A DNA stretch of 46,369 nucleotides from Mesorhizobium sp. (GTDB lineage Bacteria > Pseudomonadota > Alphaproteobacteria > Rhizobiales > Rhizobiaceae): NCBI RefSeq assembly GCF_005063415.1, contig NZ_SUEG01000012.1, forward strand, positions 1-46,369, written 5' to 3'. The notes beneath the pieces are model-generated. The model was given only the letters and a program-made list of their open reading frames with translations. It was not told the DNA's origin and did no database searches. The position numbers were made by a program, and so were the translations under genes. This document shows, in pieces, positions 8,415 through 15,777 of the stretch. Each line of letters opens with the position of its first letter. Position 1 is the stretch's first letter.

Positions 8415-8957
8415 ATGGAACAAGTGAGGATGCCGATGGGACCTGTTCATCATGACCTGGCTGGTGAGCCGATTTTTGAGCCGATGATCCAGATCGACAT
8501 GGAAATCAAAGCTTTTGTCTCCGCTTGGAAGCATTGCGATTATGTCTCGACATACGTGGCCCGGATGATCAGTCAGAACAGGTCAGACTCGGTCCACCAT
8601 TCAAATCTCTTTTCCTCTGCCTTCAACGAATTGCTGGAAGTCGCCTTTCGTACTCGCCATGCCGACGGCGAACTGGCATGCAGGGTGTCTCGCCATGGCG
8701 CGACAGATAGGATCGAGTTAACATTTCCTTGCGTGCCAGAGGAGCGCCAATTCTACGAAGAAGCCGTGTCGCAGTTCGCAGGAATGGAGGCCAGAGAGCG
8801 GTATCTCAATTCGGTGTCTGGGGATCTCGCGCCGAGCCGCGAGGTCGTACTCCTGGAATTGGCTGTTGACTACAACGCGACACTCTGGATCGACGACGCC
8901 GACGGCGATGCAATCAAGCTTGTCGTGGACCTTCCGCTTGAGGGCTTGCAACATTGA
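8415..8957 (+). CDS. degenerate GHKL/anti-sigma-like protein of partner-switching locus
   Basis: 180 residues, not a standard named family. It lines up with the intact ATPase at 12498-13058: NELLE at 71-75 matches the N box NELIEN there, and the C-terminal LELAVDYNATLWIDD matches LTLMSDYGARLAWIF. Where the intact protein has the G box GSGLG, this one has PSREV (residues 140-144), so ATP binding by the usual loop is unlikely. I read it as a pseudo-kinase paralog that may bind the STAS domain of the next gene without phosphorylating it. Its stop codon overlaps the TTG start of that gene within TTGA. The alignment was made by eye; the role is inference. Confidence 0.7.
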   Translation: MEQVRMPMGPVHHDLAGEPIFEPMIQIDMEIKAFVSAWKHCDYVSTYVARMISQNRSDSVHHSNLFSSAFNELLEVAFRTRHADGELACRVSRHGATDRIELTFPCVPEERQFYEEAVSQFAGMEARERYLNSVSGDLAPSREVVLLELAVDYNATLWIDDADGDAIKLVVDLPLEGLQH

Positions 8958-10132
8958 GCCCTTACGACCTTCTCCCGCGCTTCAAGGCGCAATACGACGC
9001 CAATAACCAGGAGTTCTCCATTTCGGGAGTGGTCCGGCCTCAGGCGATCGATGAGCTTGGGCCGAGCATAGCATTGCTCCGCGATGCGATCGGCCATGTG
9101 CGCGGCGTTCTCTATGTCAATGTCAGGCGCCTGACGCAGATGAACAACGCTGCGTTTCACAGCTTTTCGAGGATCATCATCGACGCTTGTCGCGCTCGAC
9201 CCGATCTCAAATTCGTGGTCATCACGTCAAGCGTCGTCGGATGGACCTCGCGAAAATTCGGTCGCCTGAGCGCAATCGAACCGAACATCACGGTCGAGGA
9301 GTATGACACCGAATTCTATCCGGGGCAGGGTTTCCTTGAGGAAGGCGGGTTCGTACCCATCCTGCGCACTCAGACAAAGTTGACGTGGCGCCACGAGCGC
9401 GCAATCTTGCCGCGACACGGCATGAGGTCCGGGATCGTCATGGCTGACATCTGTTGCGGGATCGGTGATTTCGCCGTGCTCGCGCAGAAGGAGTTCCAGC
9501 CGTCGCGGATCGTCGCCCTCGACCACTCCATATCAAGCCTGAACTATGCTCGACGAGTGATGCGGGAGTTCGACATCCGGGGCATCGAATATACCTATGG
9601 CGATGCGTCGGAGATGCTGCTCGACGAAGCGCAGTTCGACTTGGTCACCTGCCGACATTCCCTTCAAATCTTCAATCGACCTGAACTCATTCTCAAGGAG
9701 CTCTACCGCATCTGCAAGCCGGGCGGTCGGGTCTATATCACCAACGAGAAGAATTCGCATTGCCTCGGCGAGCCGCGCGCCGAAAGCATTCGTTGGACCT
9801 ACAACGAGGTGGCGAAGCTGTTCGGGCATTTCGAGATGGACGTCGAGCTTGGACCCAAGAGCCGGCGATACCTGATCGAAGCCGGATTTGAAGACATCCG
9901 TGTGGAGACTTTCATGGTCACTAACCTGGACGGGGATCCGCAGGACTTCGCCGATGTCATTGCGGCCTGGGCGGACGTCTATGCGGGCGAGATGGCGACC
10001 AGACGCGGCGATGGACCGGAGTTCGTCGCACGGTTCCGGCAGGGCTTCGAGGATCACATTTTCGCTGCGCTCCACCCCAAGGGTTATACGGGTTGGCCGA
10101 TCTGGGTCGCATCGGGGCGACGGCCGCAATGA
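8954..10132 (+). CDS. STAS domain-SAM methyltransferase fusion
   Basis: 392 residues. Residues 1-~120 match the stand-alone STAS protein at 13077-13415 (LYVNVRRLTQMNNAAFHSFS against ITLNLKDLHFLNSSGINLLA), but the NSSG that carries the phosphorylatable serine is NNAA at 64-67. Residues ~150-390 form a class I methyltransferase: motif I DICCGIGDF at 165-173, ALDHS after the second strand, GDASEM, and FDLVTCRHSLQIF, close to UbiE-type Methyltransf_11/25. The start is a TTG inside TTGA, overlapping the previous stop by 4 nt, so translation is coupled. The enzyme's substrate is unknown; a quinone role is not supported by context. A methyltransferase whose STAS domain cannot be phosphorylated is unusual and may be regulated by protein binding only. 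Confidence 0.85.
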   Translation: MSPYDLLPRFKAQYDANNQEFSISGVVRPQAIDELGPSIALLRDAIGHVRGVLYVNVRRLTQMNNAAFHSFSRIIIDACRARPDLKFVVITSSVVGWTSRKFGRLSAIEPNITVEEYDTEFYPGQGFLEEGGFVPILRTQTKLTWRHERAILPRHGMRSGIVMADICCGIGDFAVLAQKEFQPSRIVALDHSISSLNYARRVMREFDIRGIEYTYGDASEMLLDEAQFDLVTCRHSLQIFNRPELILKELYRICKPGGRVYITNEKNSHCLGEPRAESIRWTYNEVAKLFGHFEMDVELGPKSRRYLIEAGFEDIRVETFMVTNLDGDPQDFADVIAAWADVYAGEMATRRGDGPEFVARFRQGFEDHIFAALHPKGYTGWPIWVASGRRPQ

Positions 10133-12495
10133 AAGCCGACGATGAGCCTACACCGCGATTCGGCCTGCGCTCCTTTCGAGCGAAATTCGTATTGGTCGTT
10201 GGCGGCGCCGTGCTGTTCGATCTCCTTTTGAGCGGTGGCCTGGCGCTTTGGAATGTTCAAAAACTGTCGCGCGACGCCACATCCGAAGTCGGTGAGGGCC
10301 TGACGACCGCAAACCAAGAATACATTCGTTCCTATGCCGAATCGACAGCGTTAAGCGTCGACCTGCTGCTCGATCGAGTCCATGGGGACGTCAAGGCGCT
10401 GGCGGGCGTGCTGCAGGCCCAGATCGACGATCCAAGCAGGCAACAACAGGTCGGGGCCACGCTTTCGAAGGAGGTGCCCGGCTCCGTGAGGGTCGTCTAC
10501 GACGCACAGGGCGATTGGGCACAGAACCTGCCGGGAGCGCCTTCCGTGGTCAGCGTCTGGGGCTACCTGCTGGGCGCTGACCACAGTCCAATGCCAAGCG
10601 TTCAGCGGGAAATAGAAGACAGCACCGTGTTGGACCTCGTTGCGCCGACGCTCATGTCCAGCGGGTCGTCCAAACTGCAAATGTACTATATTGGTCCAAA
10701 GGAACGGCCGATCTTCAGGACCGTACCGTATACGGACCAGGCACAGACCTTCGACCGGCTCTATCCAGGCCACAACAAGGCGGAGTTCTGGGAGTTTTTC
10801 TTTCCGGGAATCTATGGGTCATGGCAGCAATGGGCCAAGGATCCAGCCTCGCGTCCGGTCCCTGACGATATCACCCAGACAGCGCCTTACACCGATGCGA
10901 TCACGGGAAAGCTAATCGTCAGCTTTTTCCACCCGCTGTGGACGCGCGATCGCACCGGTATCGCTGGTACGGCGGGAGCAGACATCACTCTCGATCAACT
11001 CGCGGAAGTCGTCGAACGTGTGAAGATCGCTGAGACCGGGTTCGGCTTTCTCACAATGTCGACTGGCAACGTGGTGGCGATCAATCCGGCAGGCCAGGCA
11101 ATCATCGGCCTGACTTCATCGAGCGATGCGGGCACCCAGGGCGTCACCGGCCTGGAGAGGTCCCTGCGCGGAAGTACGCAGCCGGCTATCGCGTCGCTGC
11201 CTCTCGACCAGAACAATGACGGTGTCATTCAGCATGTCATGCTCGGCGACAAGGGCGAACGCGTACCCTACATTGTTGTCCTCAAAAGATTGAAGCCGAC
11301 CAATCTGTGGAGTTCGGGACCGATCAAGTCCGAAATGATGTCGGTCGGGATCGTCGTTCCCGAACGAGAGATCTATGCATCCCTGTTCGCCGCGCAGAAG
11401 AGTATTTCCCGCGCAACCAACCGTATCCTGCTCTTTCAGATCGCCGCGATCGTCGTTTCGCTTCTGATTGTTTTTGCCGCCGTGCTCGGAATTTCGAAGC
11501 GGATCACCGCGGGCCTCAGGGCGCTTGCCAGCGCCGCCCAGCGGCTCCAGTCCAAAGACTATTCAGTCCGCGTGAGCATCCCAACGCGCGACGAAGTTGG
11601 AGCGGCAGGGGTCGCTTTCAATCGCATGGCTGAGCAGATCAGCTTTCACACGGAAAACCTCGAGCAACTCGTCGACGAACGAACCAGGGAACTTGGGGAC
11701 GCAAATCAGGAGATTTCCGCACTCAACGAAAAGCTGCAGGACGAGAACGTTCGCCTTGGTGCCGAACTCGCGGTCGCCAGACAGATCCAGATGATGGTCC
11801 TGCCGAAACAATTCGAACTAGAAGCGATTCCGGGGCTGGAGATCGCAGCCTACATGCGGCCGGCCGACGAGGTCGGCGGCGACTATTACGACGTCCTGCA
11901 GAACGGGCCCCGGGTCAAGATCGGCATCGGCGACGTGACCGGTCATGGTCTCGAGAGCGGCGTGCTGATGCTGATGGTCCAATCCGTTGCACGTGCGCTG
12001 CAGGAGACCAACGAGGGGGATCCGCACCAGTTTCTCGATCGATTGAACAGGGCAATCTACAAGAACATCGAGCGGACGAACTCCGGCAAGCATCTCTCGT
12101 TGGCCTTTCTTGACTTCGAGGATGAGCGGGTAACGCTATCCGGCCAGCATGAGGACGTTCTCGTCTTGCGTGCGGATGGGGAAGTTGAACGTATCGATAC
12201 AATTGATCTTGGTCTGCCGGTTGGCTTGGAGAATGACATCTCGAAGTTCATTGCCACGCGTGACATCCTGTTCGGGAGCGGCGACGTGATCGTGCTGCAC
12301 ACAGACGGTGTGACCGAGGCCGAAGCCCAAGACAGAGAATTGTTCGGGTTCGAGCGCCTCTGCCAGAGCGCACAAAAACGTCACGGCGGCAGCGCCGAGG
12401 ACATCAAAACCGGGATCATCGACGATCTGATGGCCCATATAGGGGTCCAGAAGATCCACGACGACATCACCCTCGTGATCATAAGGCACAAATAG
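10129..12495 (+). CDS. membrane PP2C (SpoIIE-type) serine phosphatase, Cache-HAMP
   Basis: 788 residues from the ATG within ATGA that overlaps the upstream stop; an in-frame start 36 nt earlier is less likely. A membrane helix at ~20-41, a periplasmic double-Cache sensor to ~425, a second helix at ~432-455, HAMP to ~510, a coiled coil to ~560, then the SpoIIE/PP2C domain. The metal-binding aspartates are present: GGDYYD, GDVTGHG, LHTDGVTEA and HDDIT near the end. It is an RsbU/SiaA-like enzyme that should dephosphorylate the STAS protein at 13077 in response to an extracellular signal. The neighbouring ATPase would be the opposing kinase. The order sensor phosphatase, kinase, STAS matches known partner-switching operons; the ligand is unknown. 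Confidence 0.93.
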   Translation: MKADDEPTPRFGLRSFRAKFVLVVGGAVLFDLLLSGGLALWNVQKLSRDATSEVGEGLTTANQEYIRSYAESTALSVDLLLDRVHGDVKALAGVLQAQIDDPSRQQQVGATLSKEVPGSVRVVYDAQGDWAQNLPGAPSVVSVWGYLLGADHSPMPSVQREIEDSTVLDLVAPTLMSSGSSKLQMYYIGPKERPIFRTVPYTDQAQTFDRLYPGHNKAEFWEFFFPGIYGSWQQWAKDPASRPVPDDITQTAPYTDAITGKLIVSFFHPLWTRDRTGIAGTAGADITLDQLAEVVERVKIAETGFGFLTMSTGNVVAINPAGQAIIGLTSSSDAGTQGVTGLERSLRGSTQPAIASLPLDQNNDGVIQHVMLGDKGERVPYIVVLKRLKPTNLWSSGPIKSEMMSVGIVVPEREIYASLFAAQKSISRATNRILLFQIAAIVVSLLIVFAAVLGISKRITAGLRALASAAQRLQSKDYSVRVSIPTRDEVGAAGVAFNRMAEQISFHTENLEQLVDERTRELGDANQEISALNEKLQDENVRLGAELAVARQIQMMVLPKQFELEAIPGLEIAAYMRPADEVGGDYYDVLQNGPRVKIGIGDVTGHGLESGVLMLMVQSVARALQETNEGDPHQFLDRLNRAIYKNIERTNSGKHLSLAFLDFEDERVTLSGQHEDVLVLRADGEVERIDTIDLGLPVGLENDISKFIATRDILFGSGDVIVLHTDGVTEAEAQDRELFGFERLCQSAQKRHGGSAEDIKTGIIDDLMAHIGVQKIHDDITLVIIRHK

Positions 12496-12497
12496 CC

Positions 12498-13058
12498 ATG
12501 ACAACGCTGTTCGGTACTCCTGACATTGCAATCGGGATGAAGGAGAGCGCCAGTCGCGTGCGGTTGTACGACGGACCTCTCGACTTGAGTTGGCGTCATT
12601 GTGCTACGACCGCGGACTTCATCGCCGATCTTTTCGCGTTGCGCTTCCGGTCGTCCCGCAATGACTACATAGAAGTGCGGCACAGTATCGGATATCTGGT
12701 CAACGAACTCATCGAAAATGCCGTCAAGTTTCGCGCACCAGGTGAGATCTTGATCGAGGCGTCGATGGATTCGGAGTGCTTCAAGCTCAAAGTGTCGAAT
12801 GACGTCGATGGTGAAGATGCCTCTAAGTTCCAAAGTCTCCTGGCGGATCTCACTGTTGGCGACCCCATGGACCTGCTGATACAGCGAATTGAAGAGAATG
12901 CCGCCAACCCCGACATGGCAGGCTCCGGACTTGGATTGCTGACGTTGATGAGCGACTACGGCGCACGCCTGGCTTGGATATTCAGCGCCGCCGACGAAAG
13001 CGATCGGCTTTGCGTGGAGACATATGCCTCTATTCCGATCTCGCAAATTCACAACTAG
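12498..13058 (+). CDS. anti-sigma-factor-like serine kinase (GHKL ATPase), slr1658-like
   Basis: 186 residues. The N box VNELIENAVKFRAPGE (from residue 68) and the G box AGSGLGLLTLMSDYG (from 141) are intact, so it should bind ATP in the manner of RsbW/SpoIIAB-type kinases. It resembles the slr1658-type regulators that occur next to slr1659-type STAS proteins. It starts 2 nt after the phosphatase stop, and the STAS gene follows after 18 nt. Expected role: phosphorylate the STAS partner and, depending on its phosphorylation state, hold or release a further target. No sigma factor is encoded nearby, so the output could instead be the GGDEF-EAL protein or the methyltransferase. That is inference from context. 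Confidence 0.8.
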   Translation: MTTLFGTPDIAIGMKESASRVRLYDGPLDLSWRHCATTADFIADLFALRFRSSRNDYIEVRHSIGYLVNELIENAVKFRAPGEILIEASMDSECFKLKVSNDVDGEDASKFQSLLADLTVGDPMDLLIQRIEENAANPDMAGSGLGLLTLMSDYGARLAWIFSAADESDRLCVETYASIPISQIHN

Positions 13059-13076
13059 AAGAAACGAAGCCAGGCT

Positions 13077-13415
13077 ATGGAAATCAAGACAGACGACTAC
13101 CGTGTGTGGACTGAAGGAAGCGAAATTTTCTTCGACGGTGCAATGCGGCTTGCCAGTTCCGAGGCCGGTGCGCCTATCACGGCGTTGGCGACCAGTGTTC
13201 TTGCCTGTAATCCCGCTTCCATTACGCTCAATCTGAAGGACCTTCACTTTCTAAACTCTTCCGGCATCAACCTGCTGGCGAAATTTACCATCGAGGTGCG
13301 CAAGCATCCCGATGTTCGACTCGTCGTGCGTGGAACGCCCGACATACCCTGGCAATCGAAATCATTGCCGAATCTGAAGAAGCTGCATCCCGCTGTGGTG
13401 CTTTTGATGGACTGA
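13077..13415 (+). CDS. STAS-domain anti-anti-sigma-like protein, slr1659-like
   Basis: 112 residues, the length of a single STAS domain. The phosphorylation loop reads FLNSSGINLLAKF, with the candidate serines at 61 and 62, equivalent to the DSSG of SpoIIAA. A conserved end (IPWQSKSLPNLKKLHP) is shared with the STAS half of the methyltransferase fusion (VGWTSRKFGRLSAIEP). It should be the switch protein, phosphorylated by the kinase at 12498 and dephosphorylated by the phosphatase at 10129. It is the last gene of the coupled run; the space after it holds repeat copy C and then a decayed ligase gene. The start is an ATG 18 nt after the previous stop. Confidence 0.85.
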   Translation: MEIKTDDYRVWTEGSEIFFDGAMRLASSEAGAPITALATSVLACNPASITLNLKDLHFLNSSGINLLAKFTIEVRKHPDVRLVVRGTPDIPWQSKSLPNLKKLHPAVVLLMD

Positions 13416-13470
13416 CGAAGGTCGTGCGAAATTAGCCAAAGGCGGCGTGCAAGAGCGCTGCAAGAGCGAG

Positions 13471-13516
13471 ATATGTACGCCCGGATAAGTATTCGGATGC
13501 GAAGCTAACGACAATT
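13471..13516 (-). repeat. dispersed repeat, short inverted copy C
   Basis: Read on the minus strand this gives TTGTCGTTAGCTTCGCATCC and then a diverged continuation, matching the second half of copy A (1763-1835). It lies in the space between the partner-switching genes and the ligase remnant, inverted relative to copies A and B. Confidence 0.6.
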
Positions 13517-13642
13517 CGGCCACGTGCGCAGATGCTCGCAATGGCTTGGCGGGGGCTGGCACAGGCGGCAGGCGTCCGGGTTGGGGGGATGTCGGGCCGC
13601 CTGTGCCGATTAGCCGTCGCTGCGCAGTCAAAGGTGGCGTCA

Positions 13643-14251
13643 TTGAGTAAGCGTGCCAAGGTCAACGGTGGCCGGCTGGAGTTCATTCCGCCACAGATCC
13701 CGACTTGGGTCGAGCAGCCGCCCGAAGATGGGGGATGGGTTCACGAGATCAATCTTGACGGCTACCGAACGCAGCTCATCATCGACAAAGACGGCGTGCG
13801 TCTTTACAACAAGAACGGCCGTGACTGGACCACGAAATACTGGCCCATCGCGCTGGCTGTCGAGCTGCCATGCCGGGCTGCCATTATCGACGGCGAGGTC
13901 ATTGTGCCAGGCGACCAGGGCGCTCCCGATTACCCCGCGCTGGAAGCCACGATCTGGAACGAACCCAGCCGGCTGGTGTTCGTCGCGTTCGACATCCTCC
14001 ATCTCGACGGTCGCAATCTAGCCTCCTTGCCCCTGCTGCAGCGCAAGCAGGCGCTGTGGCAACTGGTTGAGCACGGCCTCGGCAAGATCCAGTACAGCGA
14101 GCATTTCGAGGACAGTGCGCTAGCGATCTTCCGCGCGATCGAGAAGATGGGGCTCGAGAGCATCATCTCGAGGCACGCCGACAGCCGCTACAGGAGTGGA
14201 CCGTCGAACACATGGCTGAAGGCCAAATATTTCGAAGAAGCCGATTTCTGA
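13643..14251 (+). pseudogene. LigD-type ATP-dependent DNA ligase domain, truncated and lacking the catalytic lysine
   Basis: About 202 residues from the TTG at 13643 (an earlier start at 13532 adds unrelated residues). The sequence follows the nucleotidyltransferase domain of LigD-type ligases: WVHEINLDGYRTQ, AAIIDGEVIV, FVAFDILHLDG, YSEHFED, HADSRYRSGPS and WLKAK. The motif I lysine that forms the ligase-AMP intermediate is Asn (codon AAT, residue 37). Motif IV reads LESIISR where LEGIVSK is usual. The frame stops after EEADF, so the OB fold is missing. I call it a decayed gene, although the frame is open. A non-catalytic function cannot be excluded. No Ku gene is present in the window. Confidence 0.75.
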
Positions 14252-14304
14252 GCGTCGACGACCGCCTCTGGCGCAACCGCAAGCTGAGCACCCAAGCGTT
14301 GTAG

Positions 14305-14436
14305 ATGCTCATCGATGCTCGCTTCCACATTCACGAGGACACGGGTGAGCGCTACCTCCCGACGCCGCTCGCCGAGGCGATCGGGCAGGAGATGGATAGC
14401 GACGAGCTGGCGATCTCAGACTCGACGCCGCTTTGA
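14305..14436 (+). pseudogene. unrecognised short coding remnant
   Basis: A 43-codon frame (MLIDARFHIHEDTGERYLPT then PLAEAIGQEM) preceded immediately by an in-frame TAG, and before that by codons reading SVDDRLWRNRKLSTQAL. The two parts look like one protein interrupted by a stop. I do not recognise the family. It lies between the ligase remnant and the terminase remnant and may belong to the same degraded phage segment. Confidence 0.35.
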
Positions 14437-14555
14437 CGCTTCGGCGCCGCCCCGCCTGGGCGTCAACTTCGGACACCGAACCCTCGTCGGAGCACGCCCG
14501 TACACTCGTTGCGCAGATGATCTCAGACCCTGAGCAGCCGGCGGACCAGTAGCCG

Positions 14556-14745
14556 ATGATCGAAAACGGCAACGTCCATCTGCCGAAGGAGGCCCACTGG
14601 AAAGATGACTTCCTGCTCGAAATCTTGGCGTTGCCGCACGGCGAGCACGACGACACAGATCGATCCCATTACGCAGGCACTGATCTGGATGAAGGACGAC
14701 GTAGAGCCACGCTATGCCGCGATCTGTCATGTGCAGATTTGCTAA
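14556..14745 (+). pseudogene. phage terminase large-subunit C-terminal remnant, frameshifted
   Basis: The frame opening at 14556 reads MIENGNVHLPKEAHW and LPHGEHDDT, the C-terminal nuclease end of TerL/GpA-type terminases, in which the DD pair binds metal. After this the family sequence continues in a neighbouring frame (IDPITQALIWMKDD, about 14670-14715, stop at 14743), so one frameshift lies near 14665. The N-terminal ATPase part is absent. It is a scar of a former prophage. Nothing recognisable follows until the response regulator at 15013. Confidence 0.7.
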
Positions 14746-15012
14746 TTGAAAGAGTGGATCAGATCGAGCGAGGTGACGGTGACAGCCAGACGAGCTTGCA
14801 CGCTGAGAGCCTGGGAGCGTTCGTTCCCATAAGTGTGGCGTCATTGGTTCGGCCACTGGCGAGGACAGCGGGAACTTGCTACTCTCCACCTCATGATCGC
14901 TGCGTCTGCTTTGCGGTAGGAGGTCGTGAACGAGTGGAATGCATGGGCGGGCGCAGCCGGTCAGGTTTGAAGCGCCCAACGCGTATGGGCAGAGCGAGGT
15001 ACGGCCGCTCCC

Positions 15013-15777
15013 ATGACGACGCTTTACCCGCCGCGACTGATCGTCGTTGATGATGAGGAGGGCGTGCGAGAAACGCTCGCCGAGTATCTCGGCCAGCAGG
15101 GCTTTGACGTAAGGACCGCGGAGGGTGGTCGGGCACTCGACGCTCATCTGGCAGCCGCCCCTGCGGATCTCATCATGCTTGACGTCAACATGCCTGGCGA
15201 AGATGGCTTTGCCATCGCGCGCCGCTTGCGCGGGACCAGCTCGGTGCCGATCATAATGGTCACGGCTGCCGGTCACGTGATTGACCGCGTCGTCGGGCTT
15301 GAGATCGGCGCTGATGACTACATTACGAAGCCGTTCGACCTGCGGGAACTGCACTCGCGGCTTAGGGCGGTTTTGCGGCGGCTCAAGACAGGCAACGCGG
15401 GTGACTTGCCCAATGCGGGACCAGTTGCCGGGGCCAATCGGATGGCGTCGCAGAAAGAAAGGCTGATTCCGTTCGGAAGGGTGATGCTCGATCTTTCCGG
15501 GCATTGCCTGGTGGCTTCCGATGGCCAGAGGCAGCGCCTGACGTCAATGGAAACAGACCTCTTGAGAGTATTCGTGGAAAACCCGCATCGCGTACTCAGC
15601 CGCGAACACCTTTTCGAGTGCGCTTACGTCCGCGCAACCGAACCTTTCAACCGAAGCATCGATATCCGCATCACGCGGTTGCGTCGCAAAATCGAGATCG
15701 ACCCGGCCAAGCCCGAAGTCATTCGGACCATCCGCGGTGTAGGTTACCTATTTGCCCCACCCCAGACGCCCGAATGA
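15013..15777 (+). CDS. OmpR/PhoB-family response regulator
   Basis: 254 residues. Receiver domain: acidic pair in VVDDEEG, phospho-acceptor D57 in IMLDVNMP, TAAG switch threonine and K106 in ITKPF. After a linker of about 30 residues comes a winged-helix effector domain ending in RSIDIRITRLRRKIE and IRTIRGVGYLF. Its stop overlaps the ATG of the hybrid kinase gene in ATGA, so the two are co-translated and should be cognate partners. Targets are unknown; the location directly after the partner-switching locus suggests possible shared regulation but no operator was identified. Confidence 0.95.
   Translation: MTTLYPPRLIVVDDEEGVRETLAEYLGQQGFDVRTAEGGRALDAHLAAAPADLIMLDVNMPGEDGFAIARRLRGTSSVPIIMVTAAGHVIDRVVGLEIGADDYITKPFDLRELHSRLRAVLRRLKTGNAGDLPNAGPVAGANRMASQKERLIPFGRVMLDLSGHCLVASDGQRQRLTSMETDLLRVFVENPHRVLSREHLFECAYVRATEPFNRSIDIRITRLRRKIEIDPAKPEVIRTIRGVGYLFAPPQTPE

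Noticed and set aside
14416..15504. A 362-codon open frame on the minus strand
   Set aside because: It runs antisense through the phage scar and the clear OmpR-type regulator, has no family features and a composition typical of a shadow frame in high-GC DNA.
15504..15773. Extension of the hybrid kinase frame upstream
   Set aside because: It lies wholly within the response-regulator gene; the ATGA overlap at 15774 gives a better start and the extra residues have no homology pattern.
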